Notes: generated by a model not told the origin, from the letters alone. 43,781 bases of DNA from Pedobacter panaciterrae (GCF_001636695.1 NZ_LGEL01000046.1:1-43781); one strand, 5' to 3'. Counted from the first letter of the stretch, positions 28,614 through 36,222 are shown. Numbers and translations: made by a program.

Positions 28614-28736
28614 ATATTCTTTTTTGATAGCAATCTAAATCATAAGCACCATCCTTTCAGCCTTAATAAAAAAAAAGAAAGCATAGTTCTATTAGGAATC
28701 TGATAATACATAATAGAATAATAAATAGTTAGTAGA

Positions 28737-28766
28737 CGGTAACCTAAGGTGATGATATGGTTACCG
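28737..28766. repeat. Inverted repeat CGGTAACC/GGTTACCG
   Basis: Perfect 8-bp arms (28737-28744 and 28759-28766) are separated by 14 nt, about 270 bp upstream of susC and 104 bp beyond the hydrolase stop. It could be a weak terminator of the hydrolase transcript or an operator; there is no strong T-run. Confidence 0.4.
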
Positions 28767-28869
28767 GGTTTGGTTTATAAAACAATAATACCCTTAACTA
28801 TTTTTAACTGCAACCTGATCCATCCTGCTTAAAGCAAATTTAATTGTAAGCCAAGAAAAAACGATATAG

Positions 28870-30186
28870 CTATTTTGTTTTGATCCAGGAAGCTATGTCT
28901 GTGATCAGTACATCTGAAACATTTACAGGGGTCCTGTATTGCTCCATTGAACCTTTCTCCGTTTGAGGACTCAAGAGGTGATTAAGTTCAGGATACAGTT
29001 TTACCATTGAACCCTTTTTCTTACCTATAGCTGTATTCCACAAATTGTAATCAACGGTTGAAACCTGAAAATCATTTCCTCCCTGTCCAACAAAAATACG
29101 CTGCTTTACTAATTTCTTTGCAGCTGCCACCTGATCATTTAAGTTAAGATCAATCCAGTAAGAAGCCGGTAAGCCTAACAAAACCGAATCGGGCTTCATA
29201 GTTCCAAGTTTAGTTATTCTGGTTACATCCAGCTCTTTAATTACGGTATCAAGCGTTTTCTTTCCTGTTTCTGTAGTATCTTTTGCAAGGGCGAACATGT
29301 ATTTATTTTGTTCAACCAATAAATCTGTAAACTTCCTTGCCGGAGCTGCAAGCATAATAATACCGTTTAGGTCTGGAGCCAAAGCAGCAATTCTTGGAGC
29401 AACCATACCTCCCAGATCATGTCCAAGCAAATAGATCTCTTTCTTATTTACTTCCTTCAATGTTCTGGCAAGGGCAATTGCAGCAACAGCATCGTCCAGC
29501 ACTTCTTCTTTAACAGTAAAAGCTTTTCCAAACTCACCTCCGTAAATCATTGTTCTTTTTACGTAACGTATAGAAGCAATTCCTTTTGAGGCTAAGCCAA
29601 CAGCAATATCTTTCAATGGCTTATTTGGCCCAACAGTTTCATCCATATCTGCTGGTCCTGATCCATGTACTAGTACTACAACCGGATAGCTTGCAAGTTT
29701 TTTCGGCGCAGTTAATATTCCAACTAAACTATGCCCCGGGGTTTTAACATTTATTTCAGTCTCCTTATACAACGTTGTATCCGCGTAGACAGGTAACTTA
29801 TATGTAGGTGCTGTAGACTTTGGCTGAACAAAAAAACCGACTATTTTTTCAGCCTTGTTAAATGCTAAAAGGAAGTTCTGTTCATCATTAGTAAATTTCC
29901 CTTCCATAGTAACTACAAAAAAGTCTCCCTGGGTTTTACTGCTCACCACATCCAGTGTTTCAATTTTACCCAGTTTCTCCGAAATTTGAGTCCATATTTT
30001 TTGCAGATCTTCTTCAGGAACTTTGGCCTGAAAAGTACTGTCAAGATATCCATAAGCTTCCGGGTACTTTTGATCTTCCAAGAGCTTAAAAAAGTCTTGT
30101 GAACGACCTAATAAATTTAACACACCTTGTGAAAAAGCACTTGTTGTAACAAACAATGCAAAGATTAATAGAAATATTTTCTTCAT
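28870..30186 (-). CDS. Secreted alpha/beta hydrolase with N-terminal DUF3887-like domain and Asp at the nucleophile position
   Basis: The product is a 438-aa exported protein with an SPI signal (~1-19, cleavage near AFS-Q). Residues ~25-120 form a DUF3887-type NTF2-like domain (FFKLLEDQKYPEAYGYLD, FVVTMEGKF). An alpha/beta-hydrolase fold follows, with oxyanion motif HGSGP (174-178) and nucleophile elbow GHDLGG (255-260), and the C-terminal His403 (YPELNHLL). In most relatives the elbow is GHS-x-GG. Here residue 257 is Asp, as in haloalkane dehalogenases and epoxide hydrolases, so an ester-hydrolysing Ser mechanism is not available. It is a single gene, convergent with nothing and divergent from the OmpR-type regulator. 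Substrate is unknown. Confidence 0.85.
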   Translation of the reverse strand: MKKIFLLIFALFVTTSAFSQGVLNLLGRSQDFFKLLEDQKYPEAYGYLDSTFQAKVPEEDLQKIWTQISEKLGKIETLDVVSSKTQGDFFVVTMEGKFTNDEQNFLLAFNKAEKIVGFFVQPKSTAPTYKLPVYADTTLYKETEINVKTPGHSLVGILTAPKKLASYPVVVLVHGSGPADMDETVGPNKPLKDIAVGLASKGIASIRYVKRTMIYGGEFGKAFTVKEEVLDDAVAAIALARTLKEVNKKEIYLLGHDLGGMVAPRIAALAPDLNGIIMLAAPARKFTDLLVEQNKYMFALAKDTTETGKKTLDTVIKELDVTRITKLGTMKPDSVLLGLPASYWIDLNLNDQVAAAKKLVKQRIFVGQGGNDFQVSTVDYNLWNTAIGKKKGSMVKLYPELNHLLSPQTEKGSMEQYRTPVNVSDVLITDIASWIKTK

Positions 30187-30235
30187 CTAAATAATAATAA
30201 TTGATTTTCAGGTCTTTCGTTTAGAGACTTCAAAT

Positions 30236-30243
30236 CAAAGCTA
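30236..30243 (-). promoter_or_regulatory. Candidate -7 element of the hydrolase gene
   Basis: The minus strand reads TAGCTTTG, matching TAnnTTTG, 50 bp upstream of the hydrolase ATG. A -33 TTG is not apparent. Confidence 0.35.
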
Positions 30244-30344
30244 GCATTATTTAGTAAAAAATAATTTTTATGTAACATTTTGCGCCAATAATCTGTTTTT
30301 TGACCTGAATATTCTATTTTTCAACCATTTATAACACAAAGCAG

Positions 30345-31025
30345 ATGAAGATACTACTGATTGAAGATGAACCGGGCTTAATTTCTGTTATGGTTAGAGG
30401 TTTAACAGAGGCCAATATGCAGGTAAGCGTTGCCGCCGATGGCACTACAGGACTGGAGATGGCAGTAAAGCACGGGTTTGACCTGATTATTCTTGACATT
30501 ATGCTACCTGGCATTAATGGAATACAAATATGCAGGGAAGTGCGTAAAGTAAACAAGAATGTAAGTATCCTGATGCTTACTGCTTTGGGCAGTACCGAAA
30601 ACATTGTTACAGGATTGGACAGCGGAGCTGATGACTACCTTGTGAAACCATTTAAATTTGCTGAACTTGAAGCCCGGATACGTTCCCTGGTTAGAAGAAG
30701 AAGTTCAAATGGAGAGGCAGGAAATAGCATTATTATTGCTGATCTTGAACTCGATTTTACTTCAAAAACTGCAAAGAGGAATGATAAAGCCATTAACCTT
30801 ACAGCAACCGAGTATCGCTTGCTCGAGTATTTTGTAAAAAATGCTAATAAAATACTTTCACGTATACAAATCCTTGAAAATGTATGGGACATTGATTTTA
30901 ATATGGGTACCAATGTAGTTGATGTTTATGTGAACTACCTCAGAAAAAAGATTGATAACGGTGGTAGCCAAAAGCTAATCCATACGGTTTTCGGAATGGG
31001 CTATATACTGAAGGAAGAGGCTTAA
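30345..31025 (+). CDS. OmpR/PhoB-family response regulator, orphan
   Basis: This is a 226-aa DNA-binding response regulator. The receiver has E7/D8, phospho-acceptor Asp51 (LIILDIMLPG), Thr79 and Lys101 (VKPF). The C-terminal winged helix (~125-224) carries NLTATEYRLLEYFVKNANKI, LENVWD, NVVDVYVNYLRKKID and HTVFGMGYILK. Its ancestry is close to CusR/copper-type regulators by general pattern, but this does not define a signal. No histidine kinase follows, although such regulators are usually paired. The next 333 bp contain two copies of a TTCTAAT-N4-TTCTAAT element with an 11-bp period. This is the expected binding geometry of OmpR-family dimers, so the USP-bestrophin genes downstream are likely targets. 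Confidence 0.92.
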   Translation: MKILLIEDEPGLISVMVRGLTEANMQVSVAADGTTGLEMAVKHGFDLIILDIMLPGINGIQICREVRKVNKNVSILMLTALGSTENIVTGLDSGADDYLVKPFKFAELEARIRSLVRRRSSNGEAGNSIIIADLELDFTSKTAKRNDKAINLTATEYRLLEYFVKNANKILSRIQILENVWDIDFNMGTNVVDVYVNYLRKKIDNGGSQKLIHTVFGMGYILKEEA

Positions 31026-31124
31026 CGAAGTTTGCCTGGTTATCCTGAACACAGTTATTCTGTACTTTGCTTCGGCCTTTAATTTCGAAGATTTTTTTGA
31101 GCGCCTCTAAGCGCAGGTAAATCT

Positions 31125-31150
31125 GGCAGCAGAATAAAAATTCTGCTGCC
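31125..31150 (+). terminator. Hairpin, possible terminator of the OmpR regulator gene
   Basis: GGCAGCAGAAT-AAAA-ATTCTGCTGCC is a perfect 11-bp stem 100 bp beyond the regulator stop. The sequence after it (CCATTTGTG) is not a T-run, so it may be a factor-dependent end or an RNA-stabilising hairpin. Confidence 0.5.
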
Positions 31151-31183
31151 CATTTGTGATTCCGGAGAAAATTTACAGCCTAA

Positions 31184-31202
31184 TTTCTAATCAAATTCTA
31201 AT
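31184..31202 (+). promoter_or_regulatory. Direct-repeat element, copy 1 (TTCTAAT x2, 11-bp period)
   Basis: TTTCTAATCAAATTCTAAT consists of two TTCTAAT half-sites separated by 4 bp (period 11). The same 19 bases recur exactly 85 bp downstream. Tandem half-sites one helical turn apart are the classic recognition pattern of OmpR/PhoB-type regulators. Confidence 0.6.
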
Positions 31203-31268
31203 AACCAGACAAAAAACAAAACACAAATAACTTAAAATCAATAATTTACAAGAACACCTAAATATAAT

Positions 31269-31287
31269 TTTCTAATCAAATTCTAAT
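31269..31287 (+). promoter_or_regulatory. Direct-repeat element, copy 2 (TTCTAAT x2, 11-bp period)
   Basis: This is an identical 19-base copy of the element at 31184, ending 71 bp before the USP ATG. That is close to where an activator would contact RNA polymerase. The 85-bp centre distance between copies is close to eight helical turns, placing them on the same face. Confidence 0.6.
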
Positions 31288-31358
31288 TTAGCTCTTATTC
31301 TCTTTTAATGATTGGAGCCTAGTATTGCAGTATAACATTAACCATTAATTATTTAGTT

Positions 31359-31859
31359 ATGCAAACAATACTTATCCCCACCGATTTCGATAGTACATCG
31401 GTAAACTGCATCTCATCATTATGCAAACAATTGCCTGAACAGGAACTGAACTTCATTTTCATCCACATGTTCAAACTTTCTGATAGAATGGGCGATCTTT
31501 TGATGCTTTCCCGAAGAAACAGGGAATACAAATATGTAAGTCAATCGTTTTATGACCAGTGTGAACTCATGAAACAGACTCATCCTCAAATTAAAGCAAT
31601 CAAAATAGAGTTTTTTTATGGAAGTACGGTAGGCATGTTTCGCGATTACCTGGAAAATGCCGGAGTTAGCCAAATCCTTGACCCTTCTTTTTGCTCTACC
31701 GGTAAACTAAATAACAACAGCATTGATCCTGGTTTGCTAGTTCAGCGCTCTGGCGTTCCTGTAATCAATATTAACACCAACATTCCTGTTACAGCACTTC
31801 CAAAAAGAAGCATTATAGAGGAAACTGAAACAGTAGAAACACTGCTAGCCGAAGCCTAG
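31359..31859 (+). CDS. Universal-stress-protein-like protein
   Basis: This 166-aa cytoplasmic protein has a USP-like start (MQTILIPTDFDSTSVNCISSL: a first beta strand with the conserved Asp, then a helix). An alternating beta/alpha pattern follows (LNFIFIHMF; IKAIKIEFFYGSTVGMF). It ends in SGVPVININTN, where USPs place their last strand. The usual ATP-binding G-x2-G-x9-G-S/T signature is not visible; the equivalent segment reads DPSFCSTGKLNNNS. It may therefore belong to a non-ATP-binding subgroup or a more distant HUP-fold family. It is followed after 30 bp by the bestrophin gene and preceded by the direct-repeat elements, suggesting a regulated two-gene operon. Confidence 0.65.
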   Translation: MQTILIPTDFDSTSVNCISSLCKQLPEQELNFIFIHMFKLSDRMGDLLMLSRRNREYKYVSQSFYDQCELMKQTHPQIKAIKIEFFYGSTVGMFRDYLENAGVSQILDPSFCSTGKLNNNSIDPGLLVQRSGVPVININTNIPVTALPKRSIIEETETVETLLAEA

Positions 31860-31889
31860 CTGCTATTACTTCACCTAAAAATTAATCCT

Positions 31890-32819
31890 ATGCTATTAAA
31901 AGAAAATATTCCTATTAGCTATATAGCCGGTAAGATTCGTAAAGAGATCATTCTTGTAAGTGCCTACGCTATCTTAATAGCAATTGTATATAATACCTTT
32001 CATTTTACAAGGATTTCCATACCTATTGCCGTTCCCACCATACTGGGAACGGTAATCTCTCTTTTACTTGCCTTTAAATCCAATCAGGCTTACGACCGTT
32101 GGTGGGAAGCAAGAACCATCTGGGGGGCAATTGTAAATGATACAAGAAGCCTAACCCGGCAGCTGCTCACCTTTGTAGACACCCCTTATGGCTCTGACGA
32201 CGGAAAAGCATTTTGTGAAAACATGGCAAAAAGACAAGTAGCATGGTGCTATGCGCTTGGCAGGCATTTAAGGCGTCAGGAAATTTTACCCGGACTCGAA
32301 AGACTGCTTTCTGAAGAAGATTACCACCATGTTAAAAGCTGTAATAATATCCCGCTGGCATTGCTGGAACTACAGGGATTTGACCTCAGGAATGCACATA
32401 AACTGGAATGGATCAATAGCTATCAGCAGGTAGAAATAGACAAGACACTAACACGTTTTTCCAACCACATGGGCGGCTGTGAGAGAATTAAGAACACCAT
32501 TTTCCCGGCAACATATAGTGTATATATTCATTTCTCTTTAGTTCTTTTTATCCTGTTGCTTCCTTTTGGTCTGATAGAATTCTTTGGTATTGTAGAAGTA
32601 CCTTTAGTGATTGCCATCTCCTGCTCTTTTTTCCTAATAGAAAAAATGTCTATTCATCTTCAGGATCCTTTTGAGAACAAACCTACAGATACGCCAACTA
32701 CTACAATCTGTAATAACATTGAGCGTGATGTAAAACAAATGCTTAAAGAAACCTACCGACAAGAGGAAAAGCTCAATAGCGATTTATTGATAAAATCACA
32801 ACTGTTTTATATCCTCTAA
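31890..32819 (+). CDS. Bestrophin-family (UPF0187) ion channel
   Basis: This 309-aa inner-membrane protein of the bestrophin family forms pentameric channels; eukaryotic members conduct anions, and a characterised bacterial homologue from Klebsiella is cation-selective. Two N-terminal membrane segments (~20-62) are followed by the signature FKSNQAYDRWWEARTIWGAI (63-82). A cytoplasmic helical domain comes next (VAWCYALGRHLRRQE). A second membrane pair follows (YSVYIHFSLVLFILLLPFGL and VPLVIAISCSFFLIEK), then IHLQDPFENKPTDTPT, a hallmark of the family's neck/C-terminal wrap. It lies 30 bp after the USP-like gene. Ion selectivity cannot be read. A terminator-like hairpin follows the stop. Confidence 0.9.
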   Translation: MLLKENIPISYIAGKIRKEIILVSAYAILIAIVYNTFHFTRISIPIAVPTILGTVISLLLAFKSNQAYDRWWEARTIWGAIVNDTRSLTRQLLTFVDTPYGSDDGKAFCENMAKRQVAWCYALGRHLRRQEILPGLERLLSEEDYHHVKSCNNIPLALLELQGFDLRNAHKLEWINSYQQVEIDKTLTRFSNHMGGCERIKNTIFPATYSVYIHFSLVLFILLLPFGLIEFFGIVEVPLVIAISCSFFLIEKMSIHLQDPFENKPTDTPTTTICNNIERDVKQMLKETYRQEEKLNSDLLIKSQLFYIL

Positions 32820-32874
32820 AGTCTAAAAAAGCTTCATTACGCTTCTCCAAAGCAAAGAATTGAAAATAGCATAC

Positions 32875-32904
32875 GCTCAGCCTTCTTATACCAATAGGCT
32901 GAGC
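32875..32904 (+). terminator. Terminator after the bestrophin gene
   Basis: GCTCAGCC (32875-32882) and GGCTGAGC (32897-32904) form a perfect 8-bp GC-rich stem with a 14-nt loop, followed by ATTGCTGTTTTCTTTT. It lies 56 bp past the bestrophin stop and upstream of the sigma gene. Confidence 0.6.
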
Positions 32905-33069
32905 ATTGCTGTTTTCTTTTCTGAGCTGGCTGCTCATCATATCCATCTCCCGATCAATCTTAAAGAACATAAAAATATAAAGGCAGCTTACTTTTCTTTT
33001 GGATAAACTTTGATGTTCTTTTTTCTTATTTTCGTTTTCTTGCAATGTCTTTTTTCGAAAAGTAGGTAC

Positions 33070-33666
33070 ATGGAATATAATTATCAGGGAATTACAAAAA
33101 ACTGGAAGCTCCTGGTCGAAGGCGAAAAACAAGGTCTTTATACCTGCTTCAACTTATTCTATGACGACCTCTATCGTTTTGGAATGTCACTATACCGAAA
33201 CCCTGAACTGGTTAAGGAAAGTATCCAAAACCTGTTTATAGAACTCTGGCAAATCAGAGATAAGCTAAACCATGTTCAAAATATTCAACAGTATGTTTTT
33301 ACTGTTTATAAAAGGATCATGTACAAAACCTATCAGAAGGAAATCCATAAGGACCCGACTAAAGTTGTACATCTGGAAGATCTGAATGAGCAATACGTTT
33401 CTGTTCATTCTTATGAAGCGATATTGATTGCCAGCCAGGAGGATGAGCAACTAAAAAAGCGCTTAGAGCATGCACTGAATAAGCTTACACCAAGGCAAAA
33501 AGAAATAGTGCAGTTACGTTATTTTGAATGTTTGTCATTCAAAGAAATTTCACACAAAACGGAGCTAACAGAAAGAACGGTTTACAATACCCTTCATAAT
33601 GCAGTCAACGTTTTGCGTGATTCTCTTCTTTCCATTCTCATTCTTATGATCCTGGGTGAACTCTAG
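33070..33666 (+). CDS. ECF-type RNA polymerase sigma factor
   Basis: This 198-aa sigma-70-family ECF factor has region 2 at ~20-95 (YDDLYRFGMSLYRNPELVKE, SIQNLFIELWQIRDKL) and region 4 at ~130-185 (LNKLTPRQKEIVQLRYFECL, SFKEISHKTELTERTVYNTL). The last 13 residues are very hydrophobic (LLSILILMILGEL), a feature of many Bacteroidota ECF factors. The frame is open to 33010, but the extra 20 residues are a Phe-rich stretch unlike the family, so I use ATG 33070. Its stop overlaps the stop of the convergent PUL 2 terminal gene in one CTAG (33663-33666). No anti-sigma gene is adjacent. The only FecR in the window is at the opposite end of PUL 2, so it is the natural but unproven partner. Confidence 0.9.
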   Translation: MEYNYQGITKNWKLLVEGEKQGLYTCFNLFYDDLYRFGMSLYRNPELVKESIQNLFIELWQIRDKLNHVQNIQQYVFTVYKRIMYKTYQKEIHKDPTKVVHLEDLNEQYVSVHSYEAILIASQEDEQLKKRLEHALNKLTPRQKEIVQLRYFECLSFKEISHKTELTERTVYNTLHNAVNVLRDSLLSILILMILGEL

Positions 33667-34856
33667 ATTTTTAATCTGATATTCCTCTTTTCCAGCAACC
33701 CCGTAACCATTACAATAAGCAGGGCATAAATTAAGGATTTAAATAAACCCGGAACACCTGTACGCATCACCTCAGGCAACTGCGAAAGTCCCAGTAAGCC
33801 AATTAATGCATAATGAATGTACGGTATTAAATAACAGGTAAGTGTACTGGTACCGGCCGGTTTAACATATTTATACCAGGCTACTCCTTTTCGGATATCG
33901 GTGATGTATACCATCACTAAAAAGCCAATAATACCTATTCCTGAGCAGATTGCCGTCCATGATGGCGTAGCCCTGATCTTAGAAATTCCCCAAACCGGAC
34001 GAGTTAGTAAACCAAATGCAATAAGCATAGTTGCAAACAAAACCATCAGTATCCAGAACTTTTTATTTGCTGAACTAAGTTGCCGGTATGCAATTGAGGT
34101 AATAATTCCTGCCATGCTGAATGCAGGCATCGACCCATCTCCCGCAACCCAGATGTATTTTTTTATACCCTCTATTGGAGCTAGCCAACCCAAAAATGAA
34201 GCACTGCTAAAGAACATAAAAAAAACAAGAGCAAATACCTGAATCATGGGTTTCCCGGCCGAGAAAAGATAAACACAAGAAGCAATAAAGTATGCCCATC
34301 CAATTAACCCAAGTATACCCCACCAGTGAATACCCATAGCCGCTATTCCGTAGCCTGTATCTGTTTTATAGAGGGCAGCTAATATGGCAAGCATCAAAAT
34401 CCCCCCGGTCTTCAGCAATTTTACCGTAAACGATTCGGGGTTTTTATAAGCCATCCATATTAGAAAAAATGCAGCTACCAATAAAATCATCCAGACATCT
34501 TTAGGCAAAATTGCATCTTTTGCGTAACCTTCTGAATTGACCAGGAACAAACCCATTATCAACAATGCAATTGTTCTGGCTACAATATGAAAAAATATGG
34601 TTGTGTTTGTATCCCCCTTTTTTCTTCTGCTTTCTATAGCATAGGGTACAGATAAGCCCACAATAAATAAAAAAGCGGGGAATACAACATCGGCAAGGCC
34701 CATTCCATCTGCATCTGCCGAAACATGCTCCAACCAGCCCGGAATATCAATTAAGGTCCACAGGTCATTTACAAAAATCATCAATATCATAACTATTGCT
34801 CTGAAAGCATCTATAGAGATCAATCTTGACAATGTTACACCTGGATTAGCTGTCAT
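33663..34856 (-). CDS. HGSNAT/NagX-like transmembrane acyltransferase (DUF5009 type), PUL 2
   Basis: This 397-aa polytopic inner-membrane protein has ~10 hydrophobic segments. Its N-terminal half carries the signature of the heparan-alpha-glucosaminide N-acetyltransferase/NagX group: SIDAFRAIVMILMIFVND, then His44 (WLEHVSADADGMG) before LADVVFPAFLFIVGLSVPYAIE. The His in this position is the acetyl-accepting residue in human HGSNAT. The family moves acetyl groups from cytosolic acetyl-CoA across the membrane onto glucosamine. Downstream of two GH18-type genes this suggests re-acetylation of de-N-acetylated GlcNAc oligosaccharides in the periplasm. It overlaps the preceding gene by ATGA, implying translational coupling. 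It is the last gene of PUL 2. Confidence 0.85.
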   Translation of the reverse strand: MTANPGVTLSRLISIDAFRAIVMILMIFVNDLWTLIDIPGWLEHVSADADGMGLADVVFPAFLFIVGLSVPYAIESRRKKGDTNTTIFFHIVARTIALLIMGLFLVNSEGYAKDAILPKDVWMILLVAAFFLIWMAYKNPESFTVKLLKTGGILMLAILAALYKTDTGYGIAAMGIHWWGILGLIGWAYFIASCVYLFSAGKPMIQVFALVFFMFFSSASFLGWLAPIEGIKKYIWVAGDGSMPAFSMAGIITSIAYRQLSSANKKFWILMVLFATMLIAFGLLTRPVWGISKIRATPSWTAICSGIGIIGFLVMVYITDIRKGVAWYKYVKPAGTSTLTCYLIPYIHYALIGLLGLSQLPEVMRTGVPGLFKSLIYALLIVMVTGLLEKRNIRLKI

Positions 34857-36190
34857 TTGAGTATCTGGCTTAAAGTCTTCACTAGCGAATTATCACCGGC
34901 CGTATCGTAATCACCTGCCCAAAGGTATGCGCCTTTAAAACCTTTTTCTTTTATGTAATTGGCTTTTTGAGTTACCAGTGGAATTCCATTGAAATATACG
35001 CCTTTAGCTTCAACAGCGGTAAATTCTTTTTGCGCAGCTGTTGGATCTTTTAGTAATATGTCTTTAAATGTCATGTAATTATACGACCCCCAGCTCAGGT
35101 TATTCCCATCCTCATCTAATTCCAGGTACCTTACACCAAAGGCTGGTATTCCTAAAACAATTTTGTTAGCAGGTATACCCTTATTTCGCCAGATGGTTGC
35201 TCCATCGTTCATAAAACTAAGCGAAGATTGTTGCCCTAAGGGAGCTCCAGGACCCACATGGGCTCCATCCTCAAATGCATGGACATTTATCCAGTCTGCT
35301 TTTGAAAGATCTGTATATTCCCAATGCATATAATTTGTGGTTACAGTTGCAGTAACGATACTTCCTGCAGGTAAGGCCGCCTTTAATGCCGATACAAAAG
35401 GGCCAACGGACTGGGCACTTTTTGCAGAAATATCATAAACATCATTACTTAAATCTGTCATCATAACATCTATACCATCCAATTTTCTGCTTACAACATA
35501 TTCAGTAAGCGTTTGTACCAGGTGAGCCCTTTTGGCTGCATCGCTAATGACTAAACCAAAATCAGTGCTGTTATATAATGACCACCCGTCTATTCCCGAC
35601 AATCTTCCTGCAACCCCCAACAGCACGGGAACACCATTCATATGGCCACGCGCAACAAGCTCATCTATATTTTGATTCTGATTTCCCTTTGAAAAATCAA
35701 CCTCCCCATCAGGAAGCACGCGTGCTCCGCTAAACGCCACATGAGAAACACTGGCCCAGGTAACATTGGCAGCAACCCCATTTTCTGAAAGATACGGCAT
35801 GTTTACAAATGGACTAACTTTCGGTGTATAAGTGGATGGACTAACCAAAACTTTAGACAACCGTGTTGCAACCTGTCCGTTAAAAGAGGCCTCCAGTTTA
35901 ATTTCAAATTCACCACCTGCTGTGGGAGTAAACGTAAAGGCCGTATCTGTTGAAACCTCTTTACCATCTACCTTCCAGCTTAGCTTTGTTTTAACTCCTG
36001 GGGCCGGAGAAAACAGCAAACGGTTGTAAACAGCTGATTGCCCTTCCTGAATAATCCTGGATGGTGACTGAAATACCAGTCCCTGATCAAAAATCCGTGG
36101 GTGAAAATCTCCGCCAACCTCATTCTTGTCTTTTTTACACCCGAACATAAGTATCAGCACGGGGAATATAAGGTACACTATCTTTTTCAT
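34853..36190 (-). CDS. GH18-like lipoprotein with degenerate catalytic motif (PUL 2)
   Basis: This 445-aa lipoprotein has an SPII signal ending in LMFGC (Cys18). Residues ~35-118 form an Ig/PKD-like beta-sandwich (LSWKVDGKEVSTDTAFTFTP). Residues ~122-445 form a GH18-type TIM barrel (VPVLLGVAG, IVLGIPAFGVRYLEL, KGFKGAYLWAGDYD). The catalytic signature D-x-x-D-x-D-x-E is replaced: LDGIDVMMTD (237-246) keeps D238 and D241, but the third Asp is Met243 and the acid/base Glu is Thr245. It should therefore be unable to hydrolyse by the usual substrate-assisted mechanism and may act as a surface glycan-binding protein. It lies 32 bp after the intact GH18 gene and overlaps the acyltransferase start by 4 bp. 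Confidence 0.82.
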   Translation of the reverse strand: MKKIVYLIFPVLILMFGCKKDKNEVGGDFHPRIFDQGLVFQSPSRIIQEGQSAVYNRLLFSPAPGVKTKLSWKVDGKEVSTDTAFTFTPTAGGEFEIKLEASFNGQVATRLSKVLVSPSTYTPKVSPFVNMPYLSENGVAANVTWASVSHVAFSGARVLPDGEVDFSKGNQNQNIDELVARGHMNGVPVLLGVAGRLSGIDGWSLYNSTDFGLVISDAAKRAHLVQTLTEYVVSRKLDGIDVMMTDLSNDVYDISAKSAQSVGPFVSALKAALPAGSIVTATVTTNYMHWEYTDLSKADWINVHAFEDGAHVGPGAPLGQQSSLSFMNDGATIWRNKGIPANKIVLGIPAFGVRYLELDEDGNNLSWGSYNYMTFKDILLKDPTAAQKEFTAVEAKGVYFNGIPLVTQKANYIKEKGFKGAYLWAGDYDTAGDNSLVKTLSQILK

Positions 36191-36222
36191 CTGAATATCT
36201 TTATTATTTTAAATAATTTCTC

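Larger units (their letters stand above)
28470..28869. other. 400-bp gene-free region upstream of PUL 1
   Basis: No protein-coding frame here looks real; the short plus-strand frames have no family resemblance. The region holds the presumed promoter and leader of PUL 1. It contains a long hairpin at 28574-28613, a poly-A stretch near 28668-28678, and an 8-bp-arm inverted repeat at 28737-28766. No convincing TTG/TAnnTTTG promoter pair stands out; the best -7 match on the minus strand is TAAATTTG at 28835-28842, far upstream. Confidence 0.5.
31026..31358. other. 333-bp intergenic region between the OmpR regulator and the USP gene
   Basis: No coding frame is supported. In order it holds a perfect 11-bp hairpin (31125-31150), two 19-bp direct-repeat elements (31184-31202, 31269-31287) and the AT-rich promoter/leader of the USP-bestrophin genes. 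I could not place a clear TAnnTTTG -7 box. Confidence 0.6.

Noticed and set aside
28668-28678. Poly-A tract upstream of PUL 1 as a terminator tail
   Set aside because: No stable stem lies directly beside it on either strand.
33010-33069. N-terminal extension of the sigma factor (20 residues, Phe-rich)
   Set aside because: Unlike ECF N-termini and not preceded by a ribosome-binding signal. ATG 33070 starts exactly where the family does.
32773-33132. 119-codon minus-strand frame between bestrophin and sigma genes
   Set aside because: No family pattern, and it runs through the terminator hairpin and into both flanking genes.
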